The position numbers were made by a program, and so were the translations under genes. A stretch of DNA of 64,000 nucleotides from Serpens sp964410065 (lineage in GTDB: Bacteria > Pseudomonadota > Gammaproteobacteria > Pseudomonadales > Pseudomonadaceae): assembly GCA_964410065.1 (NCBI GenBank), contig CAYPFO010000009.1, positions 20,590 through 84,589 on the forward strand. Reading direction: 5' to 3'. Under the pieces are notes generated by a model. It did not search any database. It was not told where the DNA came from and was given only the letters and a program-made list of their open reading frames with translations. This document shows positions 24,022-32,528 of the stretch, one piece after another. Position 1 is the stretch's first letter; each line of letters starts with the position of its first letter.

Positions 24022-26751
24022 CTAATCCAGCAACCCCAGCTCCTTGGCGCGGGCGACTGCCTGGGTACGTCGCTGGACGTTAAGCTTGCTGTTGATGTGC
24101 CGGGCATGGGTCTTGACCGTGTGCAGGGAGATGAACAACTTTTCGCTGATCTGCTGGTTGGAACAACCCTTGGCAATCAATCGCAGTACCGACAACTCCC
24201 GGGCGGTGAGCGTCTCGGTCGGCTCAGAACCGTCATGCAACTCTTGCTCGGCTGGCAGCAGGCTACGCAGGGCCGAGGCAACCGGACAGTCCGGCTGGAC
24301 GCGAAGTTGCGCACGCAACCACTCAGCCTGTCGCTCGATCAACGGTTGAAATTGCCAGAACGCGCCACCTCGCGCCAAATCCAGGCTGGCACGCAGCTGC
24401 TGCTGAGCCTCGCGCTCGCTTCCTCCCATACGCTGCAATAGGCACAGGTGAGCGCCTGCCATGGTCGCAATCATCAAGCAATCGCTTGCGCGCGCCCGTT
24501 GTTCGAGTTGGCGCAGCAGTTTTTCGGCCTCTTTCGATTGCCCGCGCTCTATGGCCAGAGCCGCGCGCTGCAAGGTGATATGCATAGGCAGCTGGGGCAA
24601 TAATTCCGGAGCTGCCGCGGCCTGCTCGCCCGCATAGGTTTCCTCCAGGCGAACTAGCCATATCCCCGCCAGCGGTAGTTGCCCCTGACTCATCCACAGC
24701 TCGCATTTGACCAGGGTCACCAGGGCCAGGTAATAAATCGGCGGGACATCCCAGGCATGCATGATGCGCTCGGCTTCAGCCAGCTGAGTGAATGCCTCGT
24801 CCTGCTTGCCCGCCTGCCCGGACAACCGAGCCAGGACGCAGTACCCGATCACCACGCTGACATCCCGGCATCGATGCGCTTCGGCAATGCCTGCCTGCAG
24901 GCAGTCGCGCGCTTCCCCAGGTTGCAGGCGCAACGCCAATAGATAGCCCTCATACAGGTGCAGGCGCGCACGCACGGCATAAGGTTGGCTCTGCGGATAT
25001 TCACGCAACACCAGCAATCCCTGGCGAACTTCGCCCAGGGCGCGCGTGATCTCCCCCCGCGCCTGCAAGACCCGCGCGCGGTCATAATGAGCCAGCGCTT
25101 CGAACAGCGGATTACCGATCCGCTGCGCCAGCTCGAGTGCCTCGCGATTGAGCATCCGGGCCGGCCATAGCGAATTGCGCGCCACCGCAATATTGGCCAG
25201 CACGGAAATGCACATGAAACGTTGCCCGTAACGGTCGGCCGGCAGGGTATCCAGCGCCTCGCGACAGTAGTGCTCGGCCATGTCCAGCTCGCCACGCCCA
25301 CGGGCAATCACACCACTTAACGCCAGCCATTGGGCCAGTAGCATGGTCTGTTCTTCGCGTGACGCAGCAGGAAGGAAATTACCCAGTTGACGGCCCAGCG
25401 TTTCAGCGGCGTCCAGTTGGCAGGCCATAGCCAGTGCCCACCCATACAGCACGATCAAGCGCGGCGATGTGCTGAGCAAGGTGTCCGGCAATTCGACTTT
25501 CCAGCGCAGCAGCATGGCCACGTTCTGCTCGCCCAATAGCTTCTCTTCGGAGAGGTTTTGCACCAAAGATGCCGCCACATCGCTGCGCCCTGCTCGCAGA
25601 GCATGCTCCACAGCCTCGATCAGCTCACCATGGGCACCGAACCAGCGGCAGGCCCGCAAGTGCAATGTTGCAGGGGTAACCCCTGTGTCGATGTCGGGAT
25701 TGCGCAGCAAATCGGAAAACAAGTGGTGATAGCGAAACCACTTACCCCGCTCATCCAGCGGTACCAGGAATACCTGATGGACCTGCAGATAAGCGAGAAT
25801 CTCGCTGCTGTCATGGGCCTCGCGCACCGCATCGCACAAGTCGATGCAAAAGCGATCCAGATGGGCGGTCTGGTAAAGAAAGTGCTGCACCTCAGCACTC
25901 TGCCGCTCGATCACTTCCTCAAGCAAATAATCGTGGATCAGCCCATCGGCGTTGCGCCGCTGGCCAACCCGTTCGGGCTCGCCTTCTTCCTGGCGTGCCA
26001 GCAACCATAGGCGCAAGCCGGCTACCCAGCCTTCACAGCGTGCCTGCACATCATTGAAGGCGTCCTGGGATAACGGTATGCCATGCCCACTCAGTAAGGC
26101 CTGGGACTCTTCTGCACTCAGACGTAGATCCTGCACCTGCATCTCCAACAGCTGCTGCGAAAGGCGCAGGCGGGCCAGATGCCAATCCGGACGCTGCCGA
26201 CTGGTCACCAGCAGTACCAAGCCGGCCGGTAGATGATTGAGAATAAATTGCAGGCAGCCATCCAGAACGGAGCCCTGGGCCAGATGATAATCATCGAGCA
26301 CCAGTAGCAATGGCTGCTCCGCTGACAAGCAGACGGCCAACTCATCCAGCACGGCGGTTAGCCATTCCTCGAACGCGAAGGGCTGATGCGGCTGACGCAT
26401 TTTCAACAGCGCCAGCTCCTCTTCGCCCAGCCCCGGAAAAAACTGACGCAGCCCTTCCAGCAGGTATTCGAAGAAGCGCCCTGGATCACTGACCCGCGCG
26501 TTGAGCCCGAGCCAAAGGCTGCGCCAGCCTGACGGCAGGCTCTCACAAAACTCGCCGGCCAAGGAGCTTTTACCAAACCCGGCGGGTGCACTGATCAGCA
26601 GAAGTCGACCACGCAACCCGTGCGCCAGCCGTTCGCACAACTGTGGACGAGGTATATGCCCAGCCGGCAATGGCGGACGAAAAAAACGGCCTGCTTGAGC
26701 ACCAGGCAAAGACTCTAGTAGCGAAGTCTGTGGGCGGGATAACACCGTCAT
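24022..26751 (-). CDS. MalT/AlkS-type LuxR-family ATP-dependent regulator
   Basis: A 909-residue STAND-type transcription activator. An N-terminal P-loop NTPase has Walker A SAPAGFGKSSL at residues 54-64 and Walker B LLLVLDDYHLAQGS near 145, followed by a long TPR-like helical sensor region, then a C-terminal LuxR HTH (LTARELSVLRLIAKGCSNQQ, SLHTVKTHARHINSKLNV). MalT and AlkS work this way: inducer and ATP drive oligomerisation and promoter activation. It faces the DUF1329-DUF1302 genes on the same strand and is probably their regulator, as in the similar P. putida block. The inducer is unknown, with a lipid or fatty acid most likely. Confidence 0.88.
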   Translation of the reverse strand: MTVLSRPQTSLLESLPGAQAGRFFRPPLPAGHIPRPQLCERLAHGLRGRLLLISAPAGFGKSSLAGEFCESLPSGWRSLWLGLNARVSDPGRFFEYLLEGLRQFFPGLGEEELALLKMRQPHQPFAFEEWLTAVLDELAVCLSAEQPLLLVLDDYHLAQGSVLDGCLQFILNHLPAGLVLLVTSRQRPDWHLARLRLSQQLLEMQVQDLRLSAEESQALLSGHGIPLSQDAFNDVQARCEGWVAGLRLWLLARQEEGEPERVGQRRNADGLIHDYLLEEVIERQSAEVQHFLYQTAHLDRFCIDLCDAVREAHDSSEILAYLQVHQVFLVPLDERGKWFRYHHLFSDLLRNPDIDTGVTPATLHLRACRWFGAHGELIEAVEHALRAGRSDVAASLVQNLSEEKLLGEQNVAMLLRWKVELPDTLLSTSPRLIVLYGWALAMACQLDAAETLGRQLGNFLPAASREEQTMLLAQWLALSGVIARGRGELDMAEHYCREALDTLPADRYGQRFMCISVLANIAVARNSLWPARMLNREALELAQRIGNPLFEALAHYDRARVLQARGEITRALGEVRQGLLVLREYPQSQPYAVRARLHLYEGYLLALRLQPGEARDCLQAGIAEAHRCRDVSVVIGYCVLARLSGQAGKQDEAFTQLAEAERIMHAWDVPPIYYLALVTLVKCELWMSQGQLPLAGIWLVRLEETYAGEQAAAAPELLPQLPMHITLQRAALAIERGQSKEAEKLLRQLEQRARASDCLMIATMAGAHLCLLQRMGGSEREAQQQLRASLDLARGGAFWQFQPLIERQAEWLRAQLRVQPDCPVASALRSLLPAEQELHDGSEPTETLTARELSVLRLIAKGCSNQQISEKLFISLHTVKTHARHINSKLNVQRRTQAVARAKELGLLD

Positions 26752-27159
26752 GGGCAGGTCGGCCTCAAGGGGACAAACGTCGACCAGCCTAGCGCCTTCA
26801 CTCCTGCTTTGAAAGGCGAGACCCGATTCGGTGCGTACGCCACAGCATTACTCAGGTCACATTGCGTGCATGGACGGTCATCCGCTGGGGCCTAGGCGGG
26901 TGAGCAGCCCGCAGCGTCAAATTTCTGCCGAGCGCGGCGCGCAACCTGTGGGGGCTGGCTTTCGGACCGAAGCTCTTGCCAGACACAACCGTGATTTCAG
27001 GGCAAACTCCAGTCTTCGCCGCGAAGTCGCAGCCCACCGAAGGCGAGGCTGCCACAAATCCGCTGTAAATGGCGACATCGGCAAAACGAAAAAACCCATG
27101 CAAGCATGGGTTTTTTCGTAGCGGCTGACCCAAGTGTTCTCGGGTCGGATAGTGCTGGA
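26752..27159. other. Intergenic region with REP-like repeats
   Basis: A 408-bp gap between the DUF1329 stop and the regulator start. It holds degenerate REP-like units at 26946-26972 (CTGTGGGGGCTGGCTTTCGG) and in opposite orientation at 27014-27055 (CTTCGCCGCGAAGTCGCAGC and GGCGAGGCTGCCACA), plus a strong terminator at 27087-27118. No gene is supported. The upstream region of the regulator must be in its left part. Confidence 0.6.
27087..27118 (-). terminator. Strong rho-independent terminator of the DUF1302-DUF1329 operon
   Basis: A perfect 14-bp inverted repeat, CGAAAAAACCCATG (27087-27100) and CATGGGTTTTTTCG (27105-27118), loop CAAG, with T-tracts on both strands. It lies 42 bp past the DUF1329 stop and insulates the regulator gene from the operon. 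Confidence 0.9.
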
Positions 27160-28524
27160 TTAACGCACGCCGGACTGGCGCAGTGCTGCCGGAGTAAACT
27201 CGCTTTCTGTGGCCTGGTAGCCGAACTCGTAAGCCTTGCGCTCCTCGTTCTTCATGCCCAGTGCCAGGTAGCGGCCGGATTGCAGGTCATACAGTGCTTC
27301 CAGGGTGTACCAGGGTACCTGGCTGTCGTAGTAGTACTGCGAGTGCGCTTCGCCAACACGCCACAGGTTGCCGCGACCGTCGTAGTGGTCAATGGCAACG
27401 GCTTGCCAGGTGTCTTCGTCGATGTAGAAGTCACGCTTGGCATAGATGTGTCGCTCGCCCGGCTTCAGGGTCGCCTCCACATGCCAGACACGGTGCAGCT
27501 CATAGCGGCTCAGATCCTGGTTGATATGACCGGCCTTGATGATGTCGGCATACTTCAGGTTCGGCGAGTCCAGGCGGTAGCTGTTGTAAGGAATGTACAC
27601 TTCCTTCTTGCCCACCAGCTTCCAGTTGTAGCGGTCCGGCGCGCCGTTATACATGTCCAACTGGTCGGAGGTACGCATGCCGTCGGCAGCGGTACCCGGA
27701 CCGTCATAGGACACCTGCGGTGCGCGGCGCACGCGGCGCTGACCTGCGTTGTACAGCCAGGCCAGACGCGGCTCCTTCACCTGATCGAGGGTTTCGTGAA
27801 CCAGTAGGACGTTACCTGCCAGACGCGACGGCGCGGTCACACGCTGCTTGAAGTAGAACAGTACGTTGCTCGGCTTGCTCGCATCGTAGTCCTTGAGGGC
27901 ATCGCGGAAGGCGAACTCTTCCTGGAAGTACACCAGGCTATAGGAACCATTGACCTGCGGCGTGGCTTGGGTGACCTGACGGCGCACACTGCCGCCACGG
28001 TAGCGGGTGATGTGGTTCCAGATTACTTCCAGACCATTTTGCGGAATCGGGAAGGCGTTGGCGGTACGGAAATCATCCAGGCCGTTGCCCCCCGACAGCA
28101 GTCGGGTGTGGGTGGCGTTGTACTTGGTGGCTTCCAGCACGCTGGCCGGTAGCGTGGCGGTACGGTGCGTAGTGAACACCGGAATGCGGTAGCTCTCCGG
28201 GTAACGCTTGAACATTGCCAACTGACCTGGGGTCAACTTGTCCTTGTACTGCTCGGCATTCTTGGCGGTGATGGTGAACAGCGGCTTTTCGTTGGGGAAC
28301 GGATCGGCCAGGAAGCCCCTGGCATCGACCGCGCCGGCATTCTTGGGCAAACCGCCGGTCCAGGCCGGAATGGTGCCCGCCGCGTTGCCGGCTTTTTCAG
28401 CGCCTATCGGAGTCAAGGTAGTGCCCAGCTTGGCCGCCTCGGATTCCGAGACCGCGGCCATTACACTGCCGGCCAACAGGGACAGTGCCAGTGCGCCGGT
28501 CTGCATAAATGTTTTTGTTTTCAT
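27160..28524 (-). CDS. DUF1329-family exported protein
   Basis: A 454-residue protein with a signal peptide ending about residue 23 (LLAGSVMA-AVSES). The family motifs are easy to see: GTIPAWTGGLP, YPESYRIPVF, TRYRGGSVRRQV, DYDASKPSNVLFYFKQRV and DMYNGAPDRYNWKLVGK. DUF1329 proteins have a LolB-like fold and almost always accompany DUF1302 proteins. It is probably periplasmic or outer-membrane attached and may move a lipid between carriers. It starts 23 bp after the DUF1302 stop, so the two form an operon. Confidence 0.9.
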   Translation of the reverse strand: MKTKTFMQTGALALSLLAGSVMAAVSESEAAKLGTTLTPIGAEKAGNAAGTIPAWTGGLPKNAGAVDARGFLADPFPNEKPLFTITAKNAEQYKDKLTPGQLAMFKRYPESYRIPVFTTHRTATLPASVLEATKYNATHTRLLSGGNGLDDFRTANAFPIPQNGLEVIWNHITRYRGGSVRRQVTQATPQVNGSYSLVYFQEEFAFRDALKDYDASKPSNVLFYFKQRVTAPSRLAGNVLLVHETLDQVKEPRLAWLYNAGQRRVRRAPQVSYDGPGTAADGMRTSDQLDMYNGAPDRYNWKLVGKKEVYIPYNSYRLDSPNLKYADIIKAGHINQDLSRYELHRVWHVEATLKPGERHIYAKRDFYIDEDTWQAVAIDHYDGRGNLWRVGEAHSQYYYDSQVPWYTLEALYDLQSGRYLALGMKNEERKAYEFGYQATESEFTPAALRQSGVR

Positions 28525-28547
28525 ATGCTTTTCCTTAATCGGGCAGC

Positions 28548-30452
28548 TTAGAAGTTCACGCCAAAGCTCAGGGCCACGAAGTCCCGGTCACTCTGGGTCG
28601 AATAATCGCCACCAAAGAAATCGGTGTAAGACAGGTTGGCGGTGTAGGTGTTCTGGTAATCAGCATTCAGACCGACGCTGACCGCCTTGCGACCTTCCTC
28701 GAAGTTGCCACCCGGGCCCGGCGAATAGCCCTTGACGTCATGCGACCAGGCCAGGGTCGGCTGCAGGTTTACCCCCAGCAGGGCGTTGGGGTATTCCCAC
28801 ATGACACGAGCGCGATAGCCCCAGGAATCGGCAGTGGTGAAGCCCTCGTTCTCGCAGAACTTGCTGACGTTGGCCTGAGAGCCAGCGCCCACAGTACCGA
28901 CGTTCAACGCGGTACATATTGCCCCTGCACCCGGTCCAAAAATCGGATCGCGGCCATAGCGGGCCTCACTGGAACTTTCCAGCCCACCTACGTGCGTCCA
29001 GCCGATTTCACCTACCAGCGTCATACGCGAGGCGCCCATGATTTGGTCGACGAAATGGGTGAAGGTGGTTTGCAGCTGGGTGATTTCCTTACGGTTGTAA
29101 CCGTTCAGTTCCTGACCCGGTGCAGCGGACAACAAGGAAGCTCCGTCATAGACGGCAACCCCACCAATCTCTAGGTTTCGCAGCCCAGCATAGAGCACAT
29201 CGGTGGTGGACAGCTGCACCGGCGCATTCGGGCGATAGCTGATTTCGCCCTGCCAAGCCGTGCCGGTGGGCAGCGTCGTGGAGAAGCTCAGGCCGTACAG
29301 ACGAATATCTTCCGGATATTCAATGAAGTATTGGCCGTTGGCTGCGGTGAGAGCGGCCCCCGCCTGAACGCCCAGCGTGGGACTCAGTCCCGCAATACCG
29401 GTTGCAAATCCATTAATAGTTGCTTGAGTCGCAGCATCCGGCCCAGCACCACTGAAAATCGGCATACGGCTGTGGTAATTCATGAAGTAAGCGCCGAACT
29501 CGGTATCCAGCGGCTCGAACATGTAACGGAACGCTAAGCCCCATTGGCCATCATCCTTGGCATGGCGATCCGGCCCACGTTCTACCAATAGGCCCTCACC
29601 GTACGCTGACGATGTAACACCCAATCCTGCCCCCGCAGCGAGGCTATTAAGCGTTCCAATCAGCGCTTCGTCGTTGATCAACACCGCCAGATTGTCATCA
29701 CACCCTGGCGCCACGACGTCCGGCTGGGAGAAGAACGTACCGCAGTTCTCAAGTACGGTCGGATTCCATTCGATCTGATAGAAGGCTTCCATCGACAGGT
29801 TATCGGTCAGGCTCTGGCCGATATAGAACATGTTGACCGGAATCAGGCCTTCCTTGATTTCCGCGCCGGGGCGGCGGAAAGCGGAGACGTCCGCCGGGTT
29901 GGCGGCGTTAATGCCATTCATGATGAAAGTACTTTCACCCCAACTGATCACCTGTTTGCCCAGGCGCACAGTGCCTGGCAGGTCGGCAATGTTGTAGTTG
30001 TGGTAGACGAAAGCGTCGAGCAATTCGGCGCCTGAGGACTTGGCCAGGCGCTCGCGGCCTCGTTCCTCGATCGGCTTGAACAGACGATCTTCGTCCTTGA
30101 GTTCAAAGTCGTACCAGTATTTGCCGCGAAGGAATACGCCGGTGTCGGCGTACTTCAGTTCCAGGTCGTGGATGCCCTTGAAGATCTTCGAGAAGGTCTC
30201 GCCACGCTTGAAGTTCAGGTGAGAATCGTCGGACGTCTGCGAGAGTCCTCGCCCACCGTTGTTGGCACCGATCAAGTCCTGATCCGGCTTGGCGGCGGCC
30301 CAGCTGGCGCCGACCGACAGCGACGAGTCGAACTGACCTTCGATTTCCCCGATATTGAAGTTCAACGCAAAGGCCGGCGCGGAAAGAGTGGATGCCAGGC
30401 TGATGGCCAACGGCAGTCGTGCCCGACGCCAGAACGGTTTTGTTGTTGTCAT
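28548..30452 (-). CDS. DUF1302-family outer-membrane protein
   Basis: A 634-residue protein with a signal peptide (ISLASTLSAPAFA, about residues 17-29). It begins with LNFNIGEIEGQFDSSLSVGAS and ends with a beta-strand finishing in Phe (VALSFGVNF), the C-terminal signature recognised by BAM, so an outer-membrane beta-barrel is expected. The conserved RLGKQVISWGESTFIMNGIN is characteristic of DUF1302. Homologues are linked to use of long-chain fatty acids, alcohols, esters or sterols. It forms an operon with DUF1329 and has an acyl-CoA ligase gene upstream. Confidence 0.9.
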   Translation of the reverse strand: MTTTKPFWRRARLPLAISLASTLSAPAFALNFNIGEIEGQFDSSLSVGASWAAAKPDQDLIGANNGGRGLSQTSDDSHLNFKRGETFSKIFKGIHDLELKYADTGVFLRGKYWYDFELKDEDRLFKPIEERGRERLAKSSGAELLDAFVYHNYNIADLPGTVRLGKQVISWGESTFIMNGINAANPADVSAFRRPGAEIKEGLIPVNMFYIGQSLTDNLSMEAFYQIEWNPTVLENCGTFFSQPDVVAPGCDDNLAVLINDEALIGTLNSLAAGAGLGVTSSAYGEGLLVERGPDRHAKDDGQWGLAFRYMFEPLDTEFGAYFMNYHSRMPIFSGAGPDAATQATINGFATGIAGLSPTLGVQAGAALTAANGQYFIEYPEDIRLYGLSFSTTLPTGTAWQGEISYRPNAPVQLSTTDVLYAGLRNLEIGGVAVYDGASLLSAAPGQELNGYNRKEITQLQTTFTHFVDQIMGASRMTLVGEIGWTHVGGLESSSEARYGRDPIFGPGAGAICTALNVGTVGAGSQANVSKFCENEGFTTADSWGYRARVMWEYPNALLGVNLQPTLAWSHDVKGYSPGPGGNFEEGRKAVSVGLNADYQNTYTANLSYTDFFGGDYSTQSDRDFVALSFGVNF

Positions 30453-30496
30453 CGACGCTACTCCATGTACTTTTTATGTTTGTTATGGCTGTACTG

Positions 30497-30533
30497 ACTA
30501 TATCCAGCGGGCTGCCCCGCATGATCCCCCGAA
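30497..30533 (-). promoter_or_regulatory. Predicted activator-dependent promoter of the DUF1302-DUF1329 operon
   Basis: On the minus strand TATAGT (30502-30497) is a good -10, but the matching -35 place has no TTGACA-like hexamer. Instead GGGGGATCAT lies at 30530-30521 and a further GGGG at 30518-30515. MalT recognises GGGGA(T/G)GAGG-type boxes at similar places, so a related MalT/AlkS-type regulator, encoded nearby, could bind here. This is inference from spacing and partial similarity. Confidence 0.4.
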
Positions 30534-30674
30534 AGAGTGATTTGCACCTCCAAAGTCCTCTGGCTCGGCGCTTTCGCGCGCTGTTCGAGCTTTCGGCGAG
30601 GCGAAGCGGAGCAATTACCACGCCAGCGTTCGCCTGACCGATTAGTCACATTTCGAAGGTCCGCGCTGCGCCCC

Positions 30675-32357
30675 TTACAGCGTGGATAAAAACGCGCTAC
30701 CCGCTGCCTGCCAACCCGCCACTTCCTGGCGGATGCGCTTTTTGTCCAGCTTCCCCACACTGGTCTTGGGAATTTCGGTAACAACGGCAATCTGGCTGGG
30801 AATAGCCCATTTATTGATATGACCCTGTTCAACGAACGGCTTTAAATGCTCGCGAAGATCCCTTGCTTCAAGCGTTTTTTCAGAGCGCAGCACCAGTAGT
30901 GCAAAGGGTCGCTCCCCCCATTGCGGATCGGGCACACCCACCACCGCGACTTCGCGCACGGCCGGATGACTGCTGATCAAATCTTCCAGGGCCAGGGACG
31001 ACAGCCATTCACCCCCGGTCTTGATCACGTCCTTGAGGCGATCACGAATATCGATGAAGCCCATGTCGTCCAGGGTGGCGACGTCACCGGTGTGCATCCA
31101 GCCACCCTGCCACAACTCTTCGCTTTTTTCCGGTTCGCGGAAATACCCCTGGGTCAGCCAGGGTGCACGCAGCACCAATTCGCCTTGGGTTTCACCGTCG
31201 TGCGGCAGCAGGCTGCCGTCCTCGGCCATGAGAGCCGCTTCGACTAACGGTACCGGTACACCGGCCTTGATGAGGTAGGTGGTGCGTTCGCTCTCGCTGC
31301 CGGCGAGTAGCTCCTCATTCAGATAGGCGGCGCAGATCAGCGGACAGGTTTCCGACATGCCATACGCGGCGCTGAGCTGGATGCCGGCTTCCTTGGCCGC
31401 CAGGTACAGGCTGTGATTCAGGGCGCTGCCGCCAATGATGATTTTCCAGCCGCCGAAATCCACCCCTTGCGCCGACGGAGCATTCAGGACCATCTGCAAA
31501 ATGGTCGGCACACAGTGGGAGAACGTGACCTTCTCGCGTTGCCATAACTGAACCAGCAGATCGGGGTCATAACGTCCGGGATAGACCTGTTTCACGCCCA
31601 GCATGGTGGCCACGTATGGCATACCCCAGGCGTGCACATGGAACATCGGCGTGATCGGCATGTAGACGTCGCTGTTGCCCATCAGCCGCACGCTGTCCAG
31701 GCTGCTCACCACTCCGGCCATTGCCAGGGTATGCAGCACCAGTTGGCGATGGGTGAAGTAGACACCCTTGGGATTGCCCGTGGTGCCCGTGGTGTAAAAC
31801 GTTGTGGCAACCGAGTTTTCGTCGAACTCGGGGAAGTCGTAGTGCGCACTCGCTTCGGCCAGCAGGCTTTCGTATTCACCAACCATGCCCGGCAGCTCGA
31901 CGGCTGCGCCTGGGTCATCGCTGAGCAGCAGTGTTTTTCCCACCGTGGTCAGCTGCCCGGCAATCGCCTGGTAGAGCGGCGCGAATTCGCTGTTGACCAA
32001 CACGAAGCGGTCTTCGGCGTGGTTCATGGTGAAGAGGATCTGTTCCGGTGACAGGCGGATGTTGATGGTGTGCAGTACCGCGCCGATCATCGGGATCGCG
32101 AACATGCACTCCAGATAGCGGTGGCTGTCCCAATCCATGACTGCCACGGTATCGCCGGCCTTGACCCCGGCCGCGGTGAGTACGTTGGCCAGGCGCGCGA
32201 CCCGCTCCGTGAAGGTTGCGTAGCTATGGCGCACCAGGTCGCGGTAGACGATTTCACGGGTGCGCTCATAACGACTTCCAGACAGCAGCAGGCGTTTGAT
32301 CAGTAGGGGACTGGCATGGGCGTTGTGCGCAGGAGGAATGATTCGTGTCTGGAGCAT
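30675..32357 (-). CDS. AlkK-like medium/long-chain fatty acyl-CoA ligase
   Basis: A 560-residue AMP-forming ligase that activates fatty acids to acyl-CoA. The ATP/AMP signature YTTGTTGNPKG is at residues 188-198, AYGMSETCP forms the adenylate-binding motif, GWMHTGDVATLDDMGFIDI is motif A5/A8, and the catalytic lysine lies in TSVGKLDKK near the C-terminus. Similarity is greatest to AlkK-like enzymes, which favour medium chains. It lies directly upstream of DUF1302 on the same strand, 222 bp apart, and opposite the thiolase gene, so its product should feed beta-oxidation. Confidence 0.92.
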   Translation of the reverse strand: MLQTRIIPPAHNAHASPLLIKRLLLSGSRYERTREIVYRDLVRHSYATFTERVARLANVLTAAGVKAGDTVAVMDWDSHRYLECMFAIPMIGAVLHTINIRLSPEQILFTMNHAEDRFVLVNSEFAPLYQAIAGQLTTVGKTLLLSDDPGAAVELPGMVGEYESLLAEASAHYDFPEFDENSVATTFYTTGTTGNPKGVYFTHRQLVLHTLAMAGVVSSLDSVRLMGNSDVYMPITPMFHVHAWGMPYVATMLGVKQVYPGRYDPDLLVQLWQREKVTFSHCVPTILQMVLNAPSAQGVDFGGWKIIIGGSALNHSLYLAAKEAGIQLSAAYGMSETCPLICAAYLNEELLAGSESERTTYLIKAGVPVPLVEAALMAEDGSLLPHDGETQGELVLRAPWLTQGYFREPEKSEELWQGGWMHTGDVATLDDMGFIDIRDRLKDVIKTGGEWLSSLALEDLISSHPAVREVAVVGVPDPQWGERPFALLVLRSEKTLEARDLREHLKPFVEQGHINKWAIPSQIAVVTEIPKTSVGKLDKKRIRQEVAGWQAAGSAFLSTL

Positions 32358-32473
32358 GTCGTCTTCCGTGCATGTTGTTTTTGGTATGGATCCACTCTAG
32401 ATGGCTTGGTAGGAACACCCATCAACCCAAAGGATGATTTGTTGCGTGACTCTTTTGGCCGCTTTGGTCACGG

Positions 32474-32479
32474 TATAGA
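32474..32479 (+). promoter_or_regulatory. Predicted -10 of the thiolase gene
   Basis: TATAGA lies about 50 bp upstream of the thiolase ATG. It is preceded by GTGAC...GTCAC (32446-32450 and 32467-32471), an inverted repeat flanking where a -35 would be, with no good -35 hexamer. Regulatory meaning is uncertain. Confidence 0.35.
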
Positions 32480-32528
32480 ATCGTCAGCCTCGGCCAGTTC
32501 CGGTACCGATCAACAAGAGGTGTTTTCG

